Part shown: positions 1 through 12,656 of the stretch, one piece after another
Layout of the letters: each line of letters starts with the position of its first letter
Numbering within the stretch: the first letter of the stretch is position 1
Source: Brachynemurus nebulosus
Taxonomy: Eukaryota; Arthropoda; Insecta; Neuroptera; Myrmeleontidae
Reading direction: 5' to 3'
Length of the DNA stretch: 64,000 bases
Assembly: GCA_035578155.1 (NCBI GenBank)
Contig: JAPWDM010000046.1
Coordinates: 1,817,472 to 1,881,471, forward strand
Program-made: the position numbers and the translations under genes
The notes under the pieces: model-generated
Databases searched by the model: none
What the model saw: the letters and a program-made list of their open reading frames with translations, nothing else
What the model was told of the DNA's origin: nothing

Positions 1-600
1 TGTCCATGTTGAAAGGACAAATCAGCGTCTAAAAACTTTTGTTGTACTAGGCTCAACTATGCCTGTGTGTCTAATGAGTAAAGTTCAAGAAATTTTTACA
101 AATATTTGTGGTGTAGTGAATTTGAGTGCACCAATTTAAAAAAAAGACAAATTTTATAGCTAAAAAAACAATTTTTAAATATAAGTGGTTTTAAAACCAT
201 GAAAAGAAAACAGTTGTTATAGTTTTTAAACTTTTTTACTAATCAACATGTACTGATATAACAAATATAAAAATTATTAGAATCATAAAAAACATTACAA
301 TTTGTTAATTTTAATAACCACTCAGAAGCAGCAATCACTATAATTTGTTATTTTCCAGTAACAAGATACATTTATATTATTTTAATAAATATAAATATTG
401 GTAAAATTAAACAGTTATTATTTTATTATTATGTAATTAGAATAATAAGATATTATTTGGATGAAAAAGAATACTGTCTTTTTTAATCACAAAAAAGAAT
501 AGTTTCATTGAACAAAAGAAAATTTTATATGAAACAATTGTAACGAAATTCGATTATTTATTTATTTTTTTTTTTTTTTTTGATTATTTTTTTTTTTTAG
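1..600. other. AT-rich tract without recognised gene
   Basis: Very AT-rich sequence ending in two poly-T runs near 564-598. No long ORF, RNA gene or repeat boundary is visible. Confidence 0.5.
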
Positions 601-2275
601 TTAAAATTGGGGTACTGCTGCCGGTGGATGGCGCGGTCAGCAGCACCCGGCGGCATCGCCTACTAAGGGCATGCGCCGCCAAAACTCAGTAAAGATAAAA
701 ACAACACATAAAGACAGGAACACATAAATGCAATAGACAATGGACAACATACACATATTAAAATTCAACGATGAGCCCTGCCATCCCAGGGCCTAAAAGG
801 TACGGACAGTCCTTGGTGGCGGTACGCTAAGGACTAGCCAGAGCGTCTGGTCACCAAGGTCTGAAATCCAACGATGAATCTCTGAGGTGTAAAGAGCCTC
901 GGAATAGAAAATACTGACTAGAAATATCACCCAATATCACAAGAAAAGCAAAATCTTATTACGTCACTGGGGAGCCACAGGCCGACCAGTGCCGCAATAA
1001 GTAGTTAAAAACGATACCGCTGAAGGATCACAACAGCAAGCCTACAGCGGCACGACAAAATATCACAGATAAGAACAAAAATTGATGTACCACCTCGGGT
1101 GGAAAAGGCCCTCAGTGGTACATCGTTAAAACAAAACAAATTAAAATCAATCTTATTCAAAAAACAAAAACAACAATATCACAGCTTTCCGATTATTTTT
1201 TTGCTCTGTGACACGATTCCGCTCCCCATAGTCTCGATAATTCCGAAATGACTTCGTCAACACCTAGAAGCTCACACGTGTAGGGACAGTGACATCTGAT
1301 TACTGAGCAACATGTACTGTTCTGTCAGATACTGATTACTGGGTACATGTGCCGTTCTGTCAGATGTCGGGGTCAACCTACACGGGAGGCCGGTACGATG
1401 ACTAGGCCACGTTCGTCCGAGTCGAGGCTACAGAGAACGGGACAATGCCACAGAGTATCACAGTATATCTGATTTATGTCCCTATGACCCCGACGGGGCA
1501 AAAGCAGTCCAGGACGCTCAAGCTCGCATCCGTATGAGGGAAGACGACATCTCCTTACTAAGCGAGCTCGCTCAAGCCGTTCGGGCAGATGCCGACTCAT
1601 ACGCCTGGATGACGCAAACGAGTGCGTTGAGTACCGCATTCCTACCCGTCGAAGTCACAGGGACAAAAAGTCAACGAAATATCACAGATGGTATATCAGG
1701 GTTGTGCTCACTGGGGTGCACCGTCCAGTGAACACAGAGATAAAAACAAGAGGACAAAAAAAATTAAAAACAAAAGTACAACTATCACAGTTAGGAAAGA
1801 CAAGAGACAAAAAAAAATCACAGTTAAATATCACCAATTCGACTAATCCGAATTCGAGTCACGATTTCGGTATTCACACACATATGGATACTAAACACAT
1901 TCGACGCTACAGCCAGACATCAGGGCGAGATTAACAAGCATTAAGCAGACGATGGTATTTCTCACATACGGTGGAAACCTCTGTCGATCCTACGACGTTC
2001 GTCCTCGTCGAAAAAAAGAACTATCGAGGTTTACACCTCTAGATCCGGCACCTTTCGTGAAAACGGTGGTACCTCGAGAAGGAATGGTGCCGATCTTGGG
2101 TAGTCAGAGGCTAATGGAATCCGAAGATTACTGTATTGCGCATAAACTACCCCTGGGACCCTTAGCCTCCTTGACACAAATGGGGGATAAATATCCCTCA
2201 CGTGTGCCAAGGGTAGCTGCTATAAGTGCCCTCACCACCTTTTTGATTATTATTGTTAAGAGTATTTGAAGTCTG
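601..2275. repeat. GC-richer repeat-like tract, unassigned
   Basis: Base composition is clearly richer in G+C than on either side. The octamer TATCACAG occurs exactly at 1061, 1177, 1456, 1680 and 1783. A tandem pair of about 40 bp lies at about 1291-1365, and a short hairpin with stem TGTACCAC/GTGGTACA lies at about 1085-1121. ORFs of 65-105 codons occur on both strands, but none shows a domain I recognise. It could be the 3' part of a retroelement or a structured repeat; this is inference. Confidence 0.35.
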
Positions 2276-2303
2276 AGCCTCACATATGTTGTGAATCATA
2301 TGA

Positions 2304-2735
2304 TTAAAATAAATCCTTTTCAAAGAATGTAGTAGTTCTGTAGCATGTTTCATTAAATTCAATAGTCAATACAAATAAAGTGTTATCAAATGGGGTATAA
2401 ATAATAAAATCAGTAAATGGTATATTTAAAACAGCCATACCTATTTGGATTTGAGAATAGTAAGCATGACTTTTTTTTAAGGCCCATTCATCATTTTCAA
2501 GAACTAACCACTTTAATGAGGGCAATACCTGCTCCAAATTTTTCTTTTTACCCTTATAAGGACACTTAATTTCGATTAACTTGACTGGTTTATTCTTATC
2601 ATCAAAAACTACACCATCAGGTGAATAACCAAGCCATGGATTATCATGACAGACAACAAGACCACATTCAATCACCGAAACAAAAGGTTCAGACTCGTCA
2701 TACAGATTACGTGCTAAAGGTTCATTTTTATGTCA
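2304..2735 (-). pseudogene. YqaJ-type nuclease fragment
   Basis: About 140 codons read on the minus strand with the YqaJ/lambda-exonuclease signature in order: NEPLAR-like helix, then WLGYSPDGVV (Asp of the PD-(D/E)XK core), then LIEIKCPY (the E-x-K catalytic pair) and YYSQIQIGM. The reading frame extends upstream of the first ATG to about 2735, where homology stops, so the N-terminal part is missing. These alkaline-nuclease-like proteins process DNA ends; in arthropods they occur in many transposon- or virus-derived copies. No cellular gene context is visible. Fold assignment is firm; function of this fragment is doubtful. Confidence 0.7.
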
Positions 2736-3835
2736 CCGAAGGATGACATATTGGTTTTGTTGTGCGATTATAGTGGGGGAAAAATCATAGTGGGGGAATA
2801 ATTATAATATATATAGCAAAGTAAGTTTGCGTTTTCATAAGGAAAGCTAATCTTGTTTTTGGCAAACAAGTAAGTACTCTTGTGTATTGTATATATCTGC
2901 GAACTCGATGGTTACACAAATGTAACAGTACGGCTATCCAGCGGTATAAATATATAGTTCAAAAATAACTGACATCGGGGACATCTCTTACTAACATTTC
3001 ATAATTAACTTATCTTACTTAATTTTAATTAATTTTGAGGTTTACTAAATTTAATAAGTTTACTATATTTAACAAGTTTACTAATTTATCTATCTGCTTA
3101 TATCTATTATTTTCTTATTACTTATTGCAGAAAAATGCTATTAGCTGTGTTAATTACCTTTCATCATTTTTTTTCTACATTTTTCTTATCTTTAAACAGC
3201 TTTAACAAGTTTCTGACAATTAATTATATTAATGATACTCTCTTGTTATTTGCATTGCCTATGTGTATCTATATCTTCTTATAAACTATTTTCTTTTGTA
3301 ATTTGTAAAACGATTGTATTTATCTAATTCACAGTTCAAATTATAATCCATGCAATAATTTAACATATTAATTTAAGGTACAGGACCAACCTCAGATATA
3401 TCCGTGCTTATATTTTTTTGGATAGATCTTTTACGTCGCCTTTCGTCTCTGTCGCGAATTTGAGCCAAGTTCGGTTGACGAAATGTTGATAATGATGTTT
3501 CAGGAAGGTTGCATGGCGGAACACTATTTTTTTAAAATGGAAACCCCTGGTTTTTAAAATGGAATCACCCCCATCTAAATTGTTTCAGACGCTTTTCCAT
3601 GCTTTTTAGTGGCAGTGCTTGTCTATCTACCCCTCTGGTTTTTCCACGACGTCAGCTAGCCCATTACTTAGAGTAACGTAAGGAGTCTAATGATACAACA
3701 CACATTTAAATCGGCTCACATGTAGTTGCTGCCATCTATCACCTAACAGGGGTCGATTTTGACCAAGACATCATAATCAGCACAAATGTTGAGTAACTTG
3801 TTGTAAACGACTACATCAGTAACAGTTCAACTAAA
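2736..3835. other. AT-rich interval with one weak coding-like tract
   Basis: Mostly non-coding. A short minus-strand open stretch at about 3380-3510 encodes an Arg/Lys-rich peptide (core RDRDERRRKRS). It could be a leftover exon of a transposon protein, but no start or splice pair supports it well. Confidence 0.2.
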
Positions 3836-4262
3836 AACACATTAGTGCAGTAAAAGCGTACTTTGACCGTGCATTTCGGGTAGGCAGCAATTTTTTTTTT
3901 GGAAGTCGTAGGGGGGTCAGTGATGAATGTAAAACCGAGTTTTCGGGATCCGCGGTGGTGTCGTTTAGCCGCCATCTTCGAAAAAAGGTCGAATTTTATT
4001 TTTTCGAATATCTCCAAAACCGTAAGTCTGACAAAAAATTTGTAAAGACCTTATTTACAGATAATTTCATTTTCTACATAATTTGTTATAAACTTTTTTA
4101 CATAACTTTAAAAATAAAAAAGTTATCAGCAAAAAACCATGAAAAATTTAGGAACGAAAACTTTTGAAGCCAGATAACTTTTCTATTTTTGACCCGACAA
4201 AAAATATGCTTCTTATCTTTTCTATAGAGTACGTTTCAACGAAAAATTTGAGGTATTAAATT
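3836..4262 (+). repeat. Left terminal inverted arm of the XPG-type element
   Basis: Matches 7078-7506 in reverse complement over nearly its whole length with many substitutions and small indels, implying an old insertion. Confidence 0.75.
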
Positions 4263-4608
4263 TTATCATCCGACTTCTAGTTAGGAAGTTATAGCTCTCC
4301 AAAAGTGGGTAGGTAAAAATTGTAACTAAAAAATCGTCGACTCTTAAGTGACATATTAATTTTAAAATACAATTATTTTATATTGTTTTACTTTTTTTGG
4401 CTAGTATGATTTTACGAAAAAATACATATTACATATTAACCTGAAATTTAACACCTTTCCGCACCACCCGTGGCGCTTAAAGCCCCTCTCTCGTAATATT
4501 TCTTTTAACAGCTTAAATCCTCATTCATAACAAATCTCATCCATTTTTAATTCTTTAATAAAAACGCCCCTTTTTTTATTTAAAAGAACAATGTTTTACA
4601 AAATTAAA

Positions 4609-6863
4609 TTATAGTAACTCGGGAGGTGCAGGTTCATTGGTGCACTGTATAGGGATGAACATTCGTAAGGTTCTCTTCCAGCCCCAGTATTCTGGATTTT
4701 TGTATCTTGCCAACCACGACTGTACGTGGTGATACACTCTGAATGTGTGCATACGAGTTGCATCTTGTGTGCACGGGAGCGAGGCAAGATTAAATTTACT
4801 TTTAATTGTTGATTTTGCGAATCGTTTGTACCGCAATATATTGATCGATTCTTCATGCTTATCACCGCCATACAAAGCAATAAAAAACCGCTCTCCAGCA
4901 GCACTCAATAAAATGGGGTCTACTTCTTCGTTCTGAAATAATTCTACTCCTGAAGACAGCTCTGAATTTTTTTCAAGAGTATATATAAATTTTATTTTGC
5001 CCATATTGTAGGTTGCCGATGTTGTATCGCACCCAGAAAAAGCATGAATAAACAAAAACTTACTACATCTACATGCTTCAAGCTCGATGTAGAGTAAATT
5101 TTATCAGGCGTGTTGCGTTTTTTTGGTTTAAAGAAAAAAACATTTGATTTGTTACGCCCAAGACCAACCAGCAGTACTAAAATATCTATATCTTCAGCAA
5201 CGATTGTTACGGAGTCGTACAAATCACACTTCTCCAGAGCAGAATTTACAATTAGTGAATCCGCGTCTGCTTCTGCTTGCTCGATATTGTAGTCCCATTC
5301 CAGTAGTTCTTTCTTTAGAAGAGTAATTAAATTTTTCTTGTTATTTTCATTTGAAAGAAATTTTTCTTGTGGGATTGTCGGAATACTATTGCTACTGCAA
5401 ATTACATCTGCAAAGTGTTGCGTTTTCGACCTCCGAAGACGTTCCCACGATTTGGTGTCAGCTATGTTTGGATCGTCAAAGTAACCATCAAAAACTATAC
5501 CTACCGATGAACCAAAATGATTTTTAATATATTTGGCATAATTTTGACAAATTACTTTAAATGATACGTTCCGCTCCCACATAACTGTATGGAGAAGGTA
5601 TCCACCGTCAATAATGAAGAAATTATTTTCTCCAAGCTGCACAGGTGCACTAAGTGGTAAAAATGCTTTGAATAAAGAGGATTTCATGCCTTTCCGCATA
5701 CCGTCCTCTGTAAACAACGATAATGGGAAAGGTGAAAGTTCGTATTTAAAGCATTCTTTTATATTGCCGATTGACTGCTTGGATATACATATTCTTTGGA
5801 AAATAAGCAAATGATTAACTACTATTGGAGATGTATCTACTTCAATAGATCTTGAGACTGCGCTCAAAGGAAGCACTTTAGTTTTTCTTTTGAAAGATAA
5901 ATTACTGAAATTCTTGTCAATATTTTGAGAGATCATGGCTTTTCCAATTTCAATTGCACGGTCACAGTTAATATAATATGGGGCAATAATGCCAGTAAAA
6001 ACTGATATTAATTCCGATCTTTCCAAAAATGGGTCATAAGATGCCAACCAGTGATCCAATTTTTCAACATCTTTGTTATCTCTGATGACTCGTGTATCTC
6101 TGTGATCGACGTCTTGTTCCAAATATTCCAAGGAAACATTACAGAAATTTTCTATTTGCTCGCAGATGTCTCGCAAAGATATCATTCCCAGTATCCAGGA
6201 AGCAAGCGTACTTTCAGTTATTCCACGATGAGTTAACCCACCAGACGTTTTCATCATCCTCATAAGTTGTTCAATGGTTTGGTCGGACATTATTCCACTC
6301 CAGGATTTGTTTGTCCGTCTGATAGTGAATCGGCCACCAGAAGTATAGTCCTCAAATTCTTGTGGAGGCATACGTTTGTCTAGTTCTTACATATCTTGTA
6401 GGTAGAGTTGAGCTGATTTTACGTACAAGAAATGCCCACTAGAGTGAAATACAGGGAGCATTTTTTGAACTGAATCTAAATGAAGGGTCCAGTTACCAGA
6501 TCTTTCAGCTTCAATGAATTGTTTTAAAAGCGTGATCATTTTGAAATACTGTATCCAGAGCCTGGCTGTTGGTCCTTTATGTTCTAACATTGTAACAGCA
6601 TCTTCGAATTTAGTAGCTATTTCCTTAAATGCCGTGATTTCAGCTGCTTGTAAAATCTGTGTTTTATTACTTACAATACTGTCCATTAAATCTCGTTCTT
6701 CATCAGTGAAATCAATAAATTCCATAATTTTTTTTACCAAAGACAAGTGCACCAAAATGTGACCCCGTACTACACTTGCGTATGCGTGGCCAGACATAAT
6801 ATTATTAACACAATTATTAGCATAAATTAGTTTTAGCAACTCTCCTAATCCACTACCAGACAC
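4609..6863 (-). pseudogene. XPG/FEN1-like nuclease of the TIR element
   Basis: One gene read through two lesions: an in-frame TAA at 6384-6386 and a frameshift near 5050-5070. Before the stop comes a helical region (SGHAYASVVRGHILVHLSL) ending LHLDSVQKMLPVF. After it come MKTSGGLTHRG, a central domain and the nuclease core. Core motifs in order resemble XPG-N and XPG-I: VFDGYFDD followed by an RLRR cluster, EADADSLIV, EDIDILVLL, and after the frameshift HAFSGCDTTSA, matching the acidic-residue order EAxA, DxDxL, GCD of FEN1/XPG enzymes. Those enzymes cleave branched DNA using two metal ions. The N-terminus stops against an AAT microsatellite near 6880, so the gene is probably truncated there. 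Domain call is from motif order; transposition role is inferred. Confidence 0.65.
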
Positions 6864-6875
6864 AATGTACCCAAC

Positions 6876-6881
6876 TGAACC

Positions 6882-6918
<37 letters not shown>

Positions 6919-6966
6919 TTAATAATAATAAAAATAAAAATAATAATAATAATGAATAATATTTAA
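6876..6966. repeat. AAT-type microsatellite
   Basis: Runs of AATAATAAT with interruptions, directly upstream of the broken nuclease gene. Confidence 0.85.
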
Positions 6967-7077
6967 ATGCTTAAAAATATATCATTCAAATAAAAAAGAT
7001 AGTTTTATTTATTTACATACCTCACTTACCTTTCTTTACAGCGCGCAAACTCGATAACTGTATGTTTAATAATAAAA

Positions 7078-7506
7078 ATAGGTACGTCAAATTGTTCGTT
7101 AAGAAATTTCCTATGAAAAACATAAGAAGCATTAATCTTGTCGGGTTGAAAATAGAAAAGTTATATGGCCTCAGAGTTTTCCACTCCTTAATTTTCCACA
7201 GTTTTTTGTGAATAACTTTTTTAATATCGATTTTCTGACAAAATGTTTCAAATAAAAATTGTAGAAAATAAAATTTTCTATAAAAATGGTCTTTAGAAAA
7301 TTTTTGTGTGCCTCACGGTTACCGAGATAATCGAAAAATTAATTTTGACCTTTTTTCCAAGATGGCGGCTAAACGGCAACACCCCCAGTCCCGAAAACTC
7401 AGTTTTATATTCACCACAGGCCCTTCTATGAATTTCAGAAAAAAAATTGCTGCCTACCCGAAATGCACGGTTCGATCGTTTTGAGCGACGCTTTTACTGT
7501 AGTACA
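7078..7506 (-). repeat. Right terminal inverted arm of the XPG-type element
   Basis: Reverse-complement partner of 3836-4262. The most outward shared motif is CAGTAAAAGCG; beyond it similarity fades. Confidence 0.75.
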
Positions 7507-8250
7507 TTAGTACACTCTTTTAGGAGTTTCAGGGTTCTCTCATCATATCAGTGTAAAGATAAGTTGGAAGTAAGCTTCAGAAACATATGCCCTCAACAAA
7601 ACTGTTCAATAACTGCGGTAATAATTCAAGGATAACTTGTTTTTAACTTTTCAGTTTACCTTTTTGTGACGGAGGTAATGTTTTTTGATTTATGATATCT
7701 TGTAAGACCTTTCCACACTGATGAAAACACTGGTAATGAGCCTGAATCGTACACGCTTGCTTTTTTTAAGAGTGAGAGGAAGGCGTCGCCATATTTTATG
7801 GCTAAACAAGCCCACTAGGGCGGCTGCAAGACCTAGTGTCACTAGAGCCCCTTGTATTTTTAAATCTTTAAATTAGCCTTACTTGGCCCAATTTTTCAAA
7901 ATATTTTTAGACATATATTTACTAATTTAAAGGCATAGATTTCAAAAATTTATGTCTCGTTTTGGTCCAAGGTCGCGTTTTGTGTCTTTTTATAGGTCAT
8001 TTAAAAATTTTTGCTAATATCTTCTTCTAAACACCGTGTTTTGGAGAGCTGCATGCACTGTCTTATGGAGCTTTTAGAACCCTACATGTATATATATAAT
8101 ACTTACGCACTTGGGGGGTAGGAAAGTGGAAAATCGGGAAAAGTCCAAAATTGAACATTTTGGTACAACTCGAAAACGCAAAGCTACCTTGACCTGATAT
8201 TGCAGTTATGGAATACATGTACAAGGGCGAATGCTACCATGGCACTCCCG
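7507..8250. other. Interval without recognised gene
   Basis: No ORF with recognisable domains and no clear repeat boundary. Confidence 0.4.
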
Positions 8251-8257
8251 GTCTAGG

Positions 8258-8980
8258 TTGGGCCTTAGGCAGATTCACCTATCTTATCCGGAGGGGTCCT
8301 TTTTGCGACATTTTTTTACACTATTGAAACGAGGAGAAAAAAATTACACAAAAAAGGCCTTTAAGCTATTATTCTATGTCAACTAGTTTCCGAAAAAAAC
8401 TAATTTTTTTAAACGGAAATTCGCTATGTTATGTAGGATGCTGGGATAAGAATATTGAATAAATAAAGTTCCTTATATGGTTGTACAATGTTTTAGTTAG
8501 TAACCAACATCCATTCATGGTCTCAAACTGTTTTCAAATGAAAATCACCTAGAAATTTAGGTTTGGGCTCAAGTAACCCGATCTTGAGGTTAACTTGAAC
8601 CAAAATCTAAAAATTTATAAAGTTTATGAACCATCAGATAAAAATCCATATTATATAATAAACTAACCGTAGTCATATATAGATTAATATACTAAAATCC
8701 CTATCCCAAATAAATATAACAGTTACTTTTAGTTACTAACAGTTACAGTAATTTTAATAATTTTATTAGATGATTTGCAAATCTGGGCTCAAGTAATCCG
8801 TGTTTACGGTATATATTTTTTCCTTTTTTTATGTTATATCTTTTCTACTTGATTTGTATATAGAATAATTTTTTAGAAAAGTAATAAAGGATTCCCCCTT
8901 TTTTTACATAAAATTACTTAATTAACACTCGTATAAAGGGTATAGCCGGATAAGTATAGGTCAATCGGCCCCGGAAGCGG
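8258..8980. mobile_element. Putative small TIR element
   Basis: An imperfect inverted pair of about 26 bp bounds about 720 bp: CACCTATCTTATCCGG at about 8277-8292 and its complement CCGGATAAGTATAGGT at about 8948-8963. No ORF inside. No clear target duplication was found, so the boundary is approximate. Confidence 0.45.
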
Positions 8981-9002
8981 ATTATATTAATAACTATATT
9001 CT

Positions 9003-9911
9003 CAGCCAGCAATATGATGTCTTTACAAGTTTTTAAAGAGCTCTTATTAACGTTTTGGACGTCTTAATTTTTTTTCCAGCTGAAGTCTCAAAGACATTCT
9101 GAGGACGTCGAATGCGCCGCTACAAGATTAGTTTGCAACATCGTTAAGAATTCCGAAAGATCTCCCTTTTCTGACTTCAGAAAAAGAAAAAGTTCTTAAA
9201 AAGCTCATAATTTGGACTTCTTCAAGAACTTTTTTATGAATTCAGAAAAAAGACTTCTTTAATACTTCTTATTTAAGATTTTTAAGTAAAGATTATAGGA
9301 TTCTTGGAAAGATATTTATGTTAACAAAAATTAAACTTATAGAATTTTAATATTAATTCTTTATTTAAATAAATACAAATATTTTAACATTTCGCCTTCC
9401 TAGAATGAAAGTGGTATATTTCGGAATTTGGAAATTTCCCTTTTGGTACCAAGTAACAGCTCCTAGTTAAAAATATTTTCAATTTATAAAAAATATAATT
9501 ATGACAAATTTGTTCCTTAAACCTATTCAATACATACCTTATCTATTTATATTTTATAAACTGATGCACAGAACAAATTTCAATACAGCACGTTTTCAAT
9601 TTCATAAAAACATCAACTGACAACTGCATCAACTGTATTAAAGGTATTAAATTCTAGGTTATAATTTAGAAATAATCGAAAAATGATTTTAAAACGCATG
9701 CGTCAAATCTAATTCGTTTATAGTTCGGAAAAAGATTTCTTAAAAGAGCTGTTAATTAAGGAGTTCTTACGAAGTCAGAAAAAGGAATTCTTAGAGTTTT
9801 TAAATCAAGAGTTCTTAAAAATAACGTAATTAAGGCATCATATTCATAATTCGTGAGGAGGTCTTCAAAAAGACTTCTTTTTAAGTTTTAAGACGTCCTA
9901 TTGCTTGCTGG
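9003..9911. mobile_element. Putative non-autonomous DNA transposon
   Basis: Ends are inverted copies of CAGC(C/A)AGCAATA(T/G)GA, followed by TGTCTT/CGTCTT. The interior is rich in short inverted AAGACGTC and TTCTTAA motifs and has no ORF. A target duplication is not evident. Family unknown. Confidence 0.5.
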
Positions 9912-10129
9912 GTTAACGGTATGATGAGGCTGTCAGTAATCGATATCTACAATTTTGGTGGCCAAAACTGAGTAGTTATGGAGATAACTAAAAAAAATAA
10001 AAAAATTACAAAAATATTTTTCTTGGTAACTACTCAACATAGGAAAATGATTACAAATCCACAAGAGGGCAAACACTCTCAAGAATATTAGATATATTTA
10101 TTATTCTAATTTTACACATTATTATTATA

Positions 10130-10800
10130 TATATTTATTGTAAGATTGTTGTGTTTGTTGTATATGTAAACCAAATTTTGTCAGTTCTGAAATTTTTAGC
10201 TTCCAACTTGGAGGGAGTGTTTCACCCCCTAGAACTGTGCGAAAGAATATATTTATAATGTATTTATCGTTAGGTCTCTATGTAATATATGTAAACACAA
10301 TATCGCTAATTTTCAAGTTTTTAGGTTCGCACTTGAAGGGGTGGTTTGAAAATTTATGAATGCAAGAAGTAATGTTATATTCATTACTAGAGTCCTGTAT
10401 AGTATATGTAAACAAAATATCATAAATTTATAAATTTTTAAGTACACATTTGAAGGGGTGGTTTCAACCCTTAAAAATTTGTAGATGCAAAAAATAATGT
10501 TTTATTGATTATTAGAGCTCTGTATAGTATAGGTAAACAAAATATCATCAATTTTTAAATTTTTAAGTACAGAGTTGAGGGGTGGTTTCAAGCCTTAAAA
10601 ATGTATAAATGCAAAAAATAATGTTATATTTGTTACTAGAACTTTTGAAGGTACGTACAAACAAAATTTCATCGATTTTTAAATTTTTGAGTTCCAAATA
10701 GGAGGGGATGTTTCACCCCTTAAAAACGTTTTTTAGCAGGAACTGATATTTTTGATGTTATTAGGTAGCCACTCTTTACATACGAACAAAGTTTCAGATT
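10130..10800. repeat. Tandem array, about 122 bp unit
   Basis: About six diverged units. The phrase GTATATGTAAACAAAAT or variants recurs near 10158, 10283, 10400, 10523, 10650 and 10776. Each unit also has a GAAGGGGTGGTTTC-like block. Divergence between units is high, so it is old. Confidence 0.75.
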
Positions 10801-11510
10801 TTTGTTGAATTTTCAACTTCTTGCCAATTCCTTGTTAGTGACCACAATTATAACTATTTTTTTTGCAAGTGTACTTATCTATGTTGTTGGTAAGACATAA
10901 TTACATAGATCACTGCACAGTTATCACTCATACAACTGTCCATCTTGACCAACAGATGTCTAATTTACTACAAATATAAACAAAAAATCGCAAAAAAACA
11001 TGTTTATGTTTACAAAAGTGCAAATATTTTACCTGTTATTTCTATGGCGGCTTTAAAATAAACAAACGGTTATTATGTAAACCAATATACCTATGCCCTA
11101 TTCCTATAGCAACAAAACTTGGCTACCGGTTTTTTTAATTTTTTATCTTATTAAAGAGTTTATTTAAATTAATTAGTTCACAATTCCAGAATGTTTTTAT
11201 AGTTAATAGTCCTGCTTAATTATTAAGTATTTCGTCGATTTAGAAATTTATGTTGAAATAAAAAAATATTCCTGCACCAAATTATTTAATTTACTACGTA
11301 TGAATAATCTTATATGCCTATGTACGTACTTTAATGAGGTGTATCTTTTGTTACTGTTGTTGTTTAAGCAATTAGAAATTGTTTAGACCTGTTAAAATTA
11401 TCAAATAAAAAGACATAAATTATTGACATTGTATAAAATACTTGCGGTTAATGCAATACATATATGAAATGAATAAATGTAATGATATATATGAAATGAT
11501 GAAATGAAAT
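10801..11510. other. AT-rich interval, nothing recognised
   Basis: No coding signal, no RNA gene and no repeat boundary seen. Confidence 0.4.
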
Positions 11511-11514
11511 AATG

Positions 11515-11530
11515 ATATATATATATATAT

Positions 11531-11612
<82 letters not shown>
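11515..11612. repeat. (TA)n microsatellite
   Basis: Almost uninterrupted TA dinucleotides over about 95 bp. The Tyr-Ile ORFs across it are artefacts. Confidence 0.95.
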
Positions 11613-11613
<1 letters not shown>

Positions 11614-11980
11614 AATGACATCAAATATAAACAAACATACAATAAAAATAATTATGTATATCGCGCATTGGCTGTCTCTACCTCATATATAAAAAGCTAC
11701 ATGTTTTAGGACACACAAAAAACATATTAAATACTGTATTTACATATATACTTATCTACATATATTTATATATATGGGTAGCCAACCTCAAAAGGTGTAA
11801 TTAGCATAAATCTTGAGCTCATAGTGATGAAAACACGGATTTAAAATATGTTTTTTTTTTTGTCCAAAAATTGGGAGTTTTCAAATACGAGGTTGAGACA
11901 GAGTACGCGCGATATATTTATCGGTATTCTACAGTGGCTGTTTATAATTATGTACAATATAATATGTCTTGATAAATTAG

Positions 11981-11986
11981 TTAATG
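11981..11986. repeat. Polinton target site duplication, left (TTAATG)
   Basis: Immediately precedes the terminal inverted repeat and is identical to 28613-28618. Six-base duplications are the rule for Polintons/Mavericks. Confidence 0.9.
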
Positions 11987-12656
11987 AGTAGTAGGTTTTG
12001 GACAGTTCTGGGCCCTCCTCCCCTCCTCCCGATTTTTTGAGCGACCTCGGGAGGAGGTAGTTCAGTCGGGGCCGTTCTAGAAACCTCCGGTGGTGAATGG
12101 AGGAATGTTTTCGTCTCAAACCTAATGGAACCTAAGCGAACCTAAGAATTATACTTTTCACTACTAGATGGCGCTACTAGTATGAACACTAGAGAACCCT
12201 GTAGTAAATTTGAAAAATTGTCAATAGATGGCATTGCAGATCCTGGGGGTAGTTATACTTTTTCACTACTCGTATACTCTTTACTACTAGATGGCGCTGC
12301 TAGCCTGGATACTAGCGAACTCTGGGCGTAAATTCGAAAAATTGTCAATAGATGGTGCTCAAAAACCTTTGATAGTTATACTTTTCACTACTAGATGAAG
12401 CTGAACACTAGAGAACTCTATAGTAAATTTGAAAGATTGTATATAGATGATGCTGCAAAATCCTTTGATAGTTATACTTTTAACTACTAGATGACGCTGG
12501 ACACTAGAGAACTCTGTAGTAAATTTAAAAAATCGTTAATAAATGACGCTGAAAATTCTTTGATAGTTATACTTTTTACTAATAGATGGCGCTGCTAGTC
12601 TGAACACTAGCGAACTCTACACCTAGATGCAGTTTTCCGCCTGAAACAGGTTTAAA
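11987..12656 (+). repeat. Left TIR of the Polinton with internal subrepeats
   Basis: Pairs with 28,263-28,612. It is about twice as long as the right arm because an internal unit of about 95-123 bp, marked by CTAGATGGCGCTG or variants (about 12164, 12287, 12391, 12487, 12581), is present five times, against about three times on the right. The outermost 130 bp is GC-rich. Confidence 0.85.

Larger units (their letters stand above)
3836..7506 (-). mobile_element. DNA transposon with long TIRs, Academ-like (decayed)
   Basis: Two inverted arms of about 430 bp (3836-4262 and 7078-7506) flank a single-gene interior. The outer parts of both arms share GTGCATTTCGGGTAGGCAGC, the poly-T/A run and the tract around GCCGCCATCTT; inner parts share CTTTTCTATTTT and the following Asp-Pro-like stretch. 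The interior holds a minus-strand gene with XPG/FEN1-like motifs. Academ-superfamily transposons are known to carry an XPG-type nuclease, so this is the best family assignment. The classification is inference: I see no clear target duplication and the core transposase region was not identified. Confidence 0.6.

Noticed and set aside
11401..11642. Tyr-Ile repeat proteins
   Set aside because: Translations of (TA)n microsatellites; the same applies to parts of 30,873-31,055, 31,127-31,534 and 40,914-41,297.
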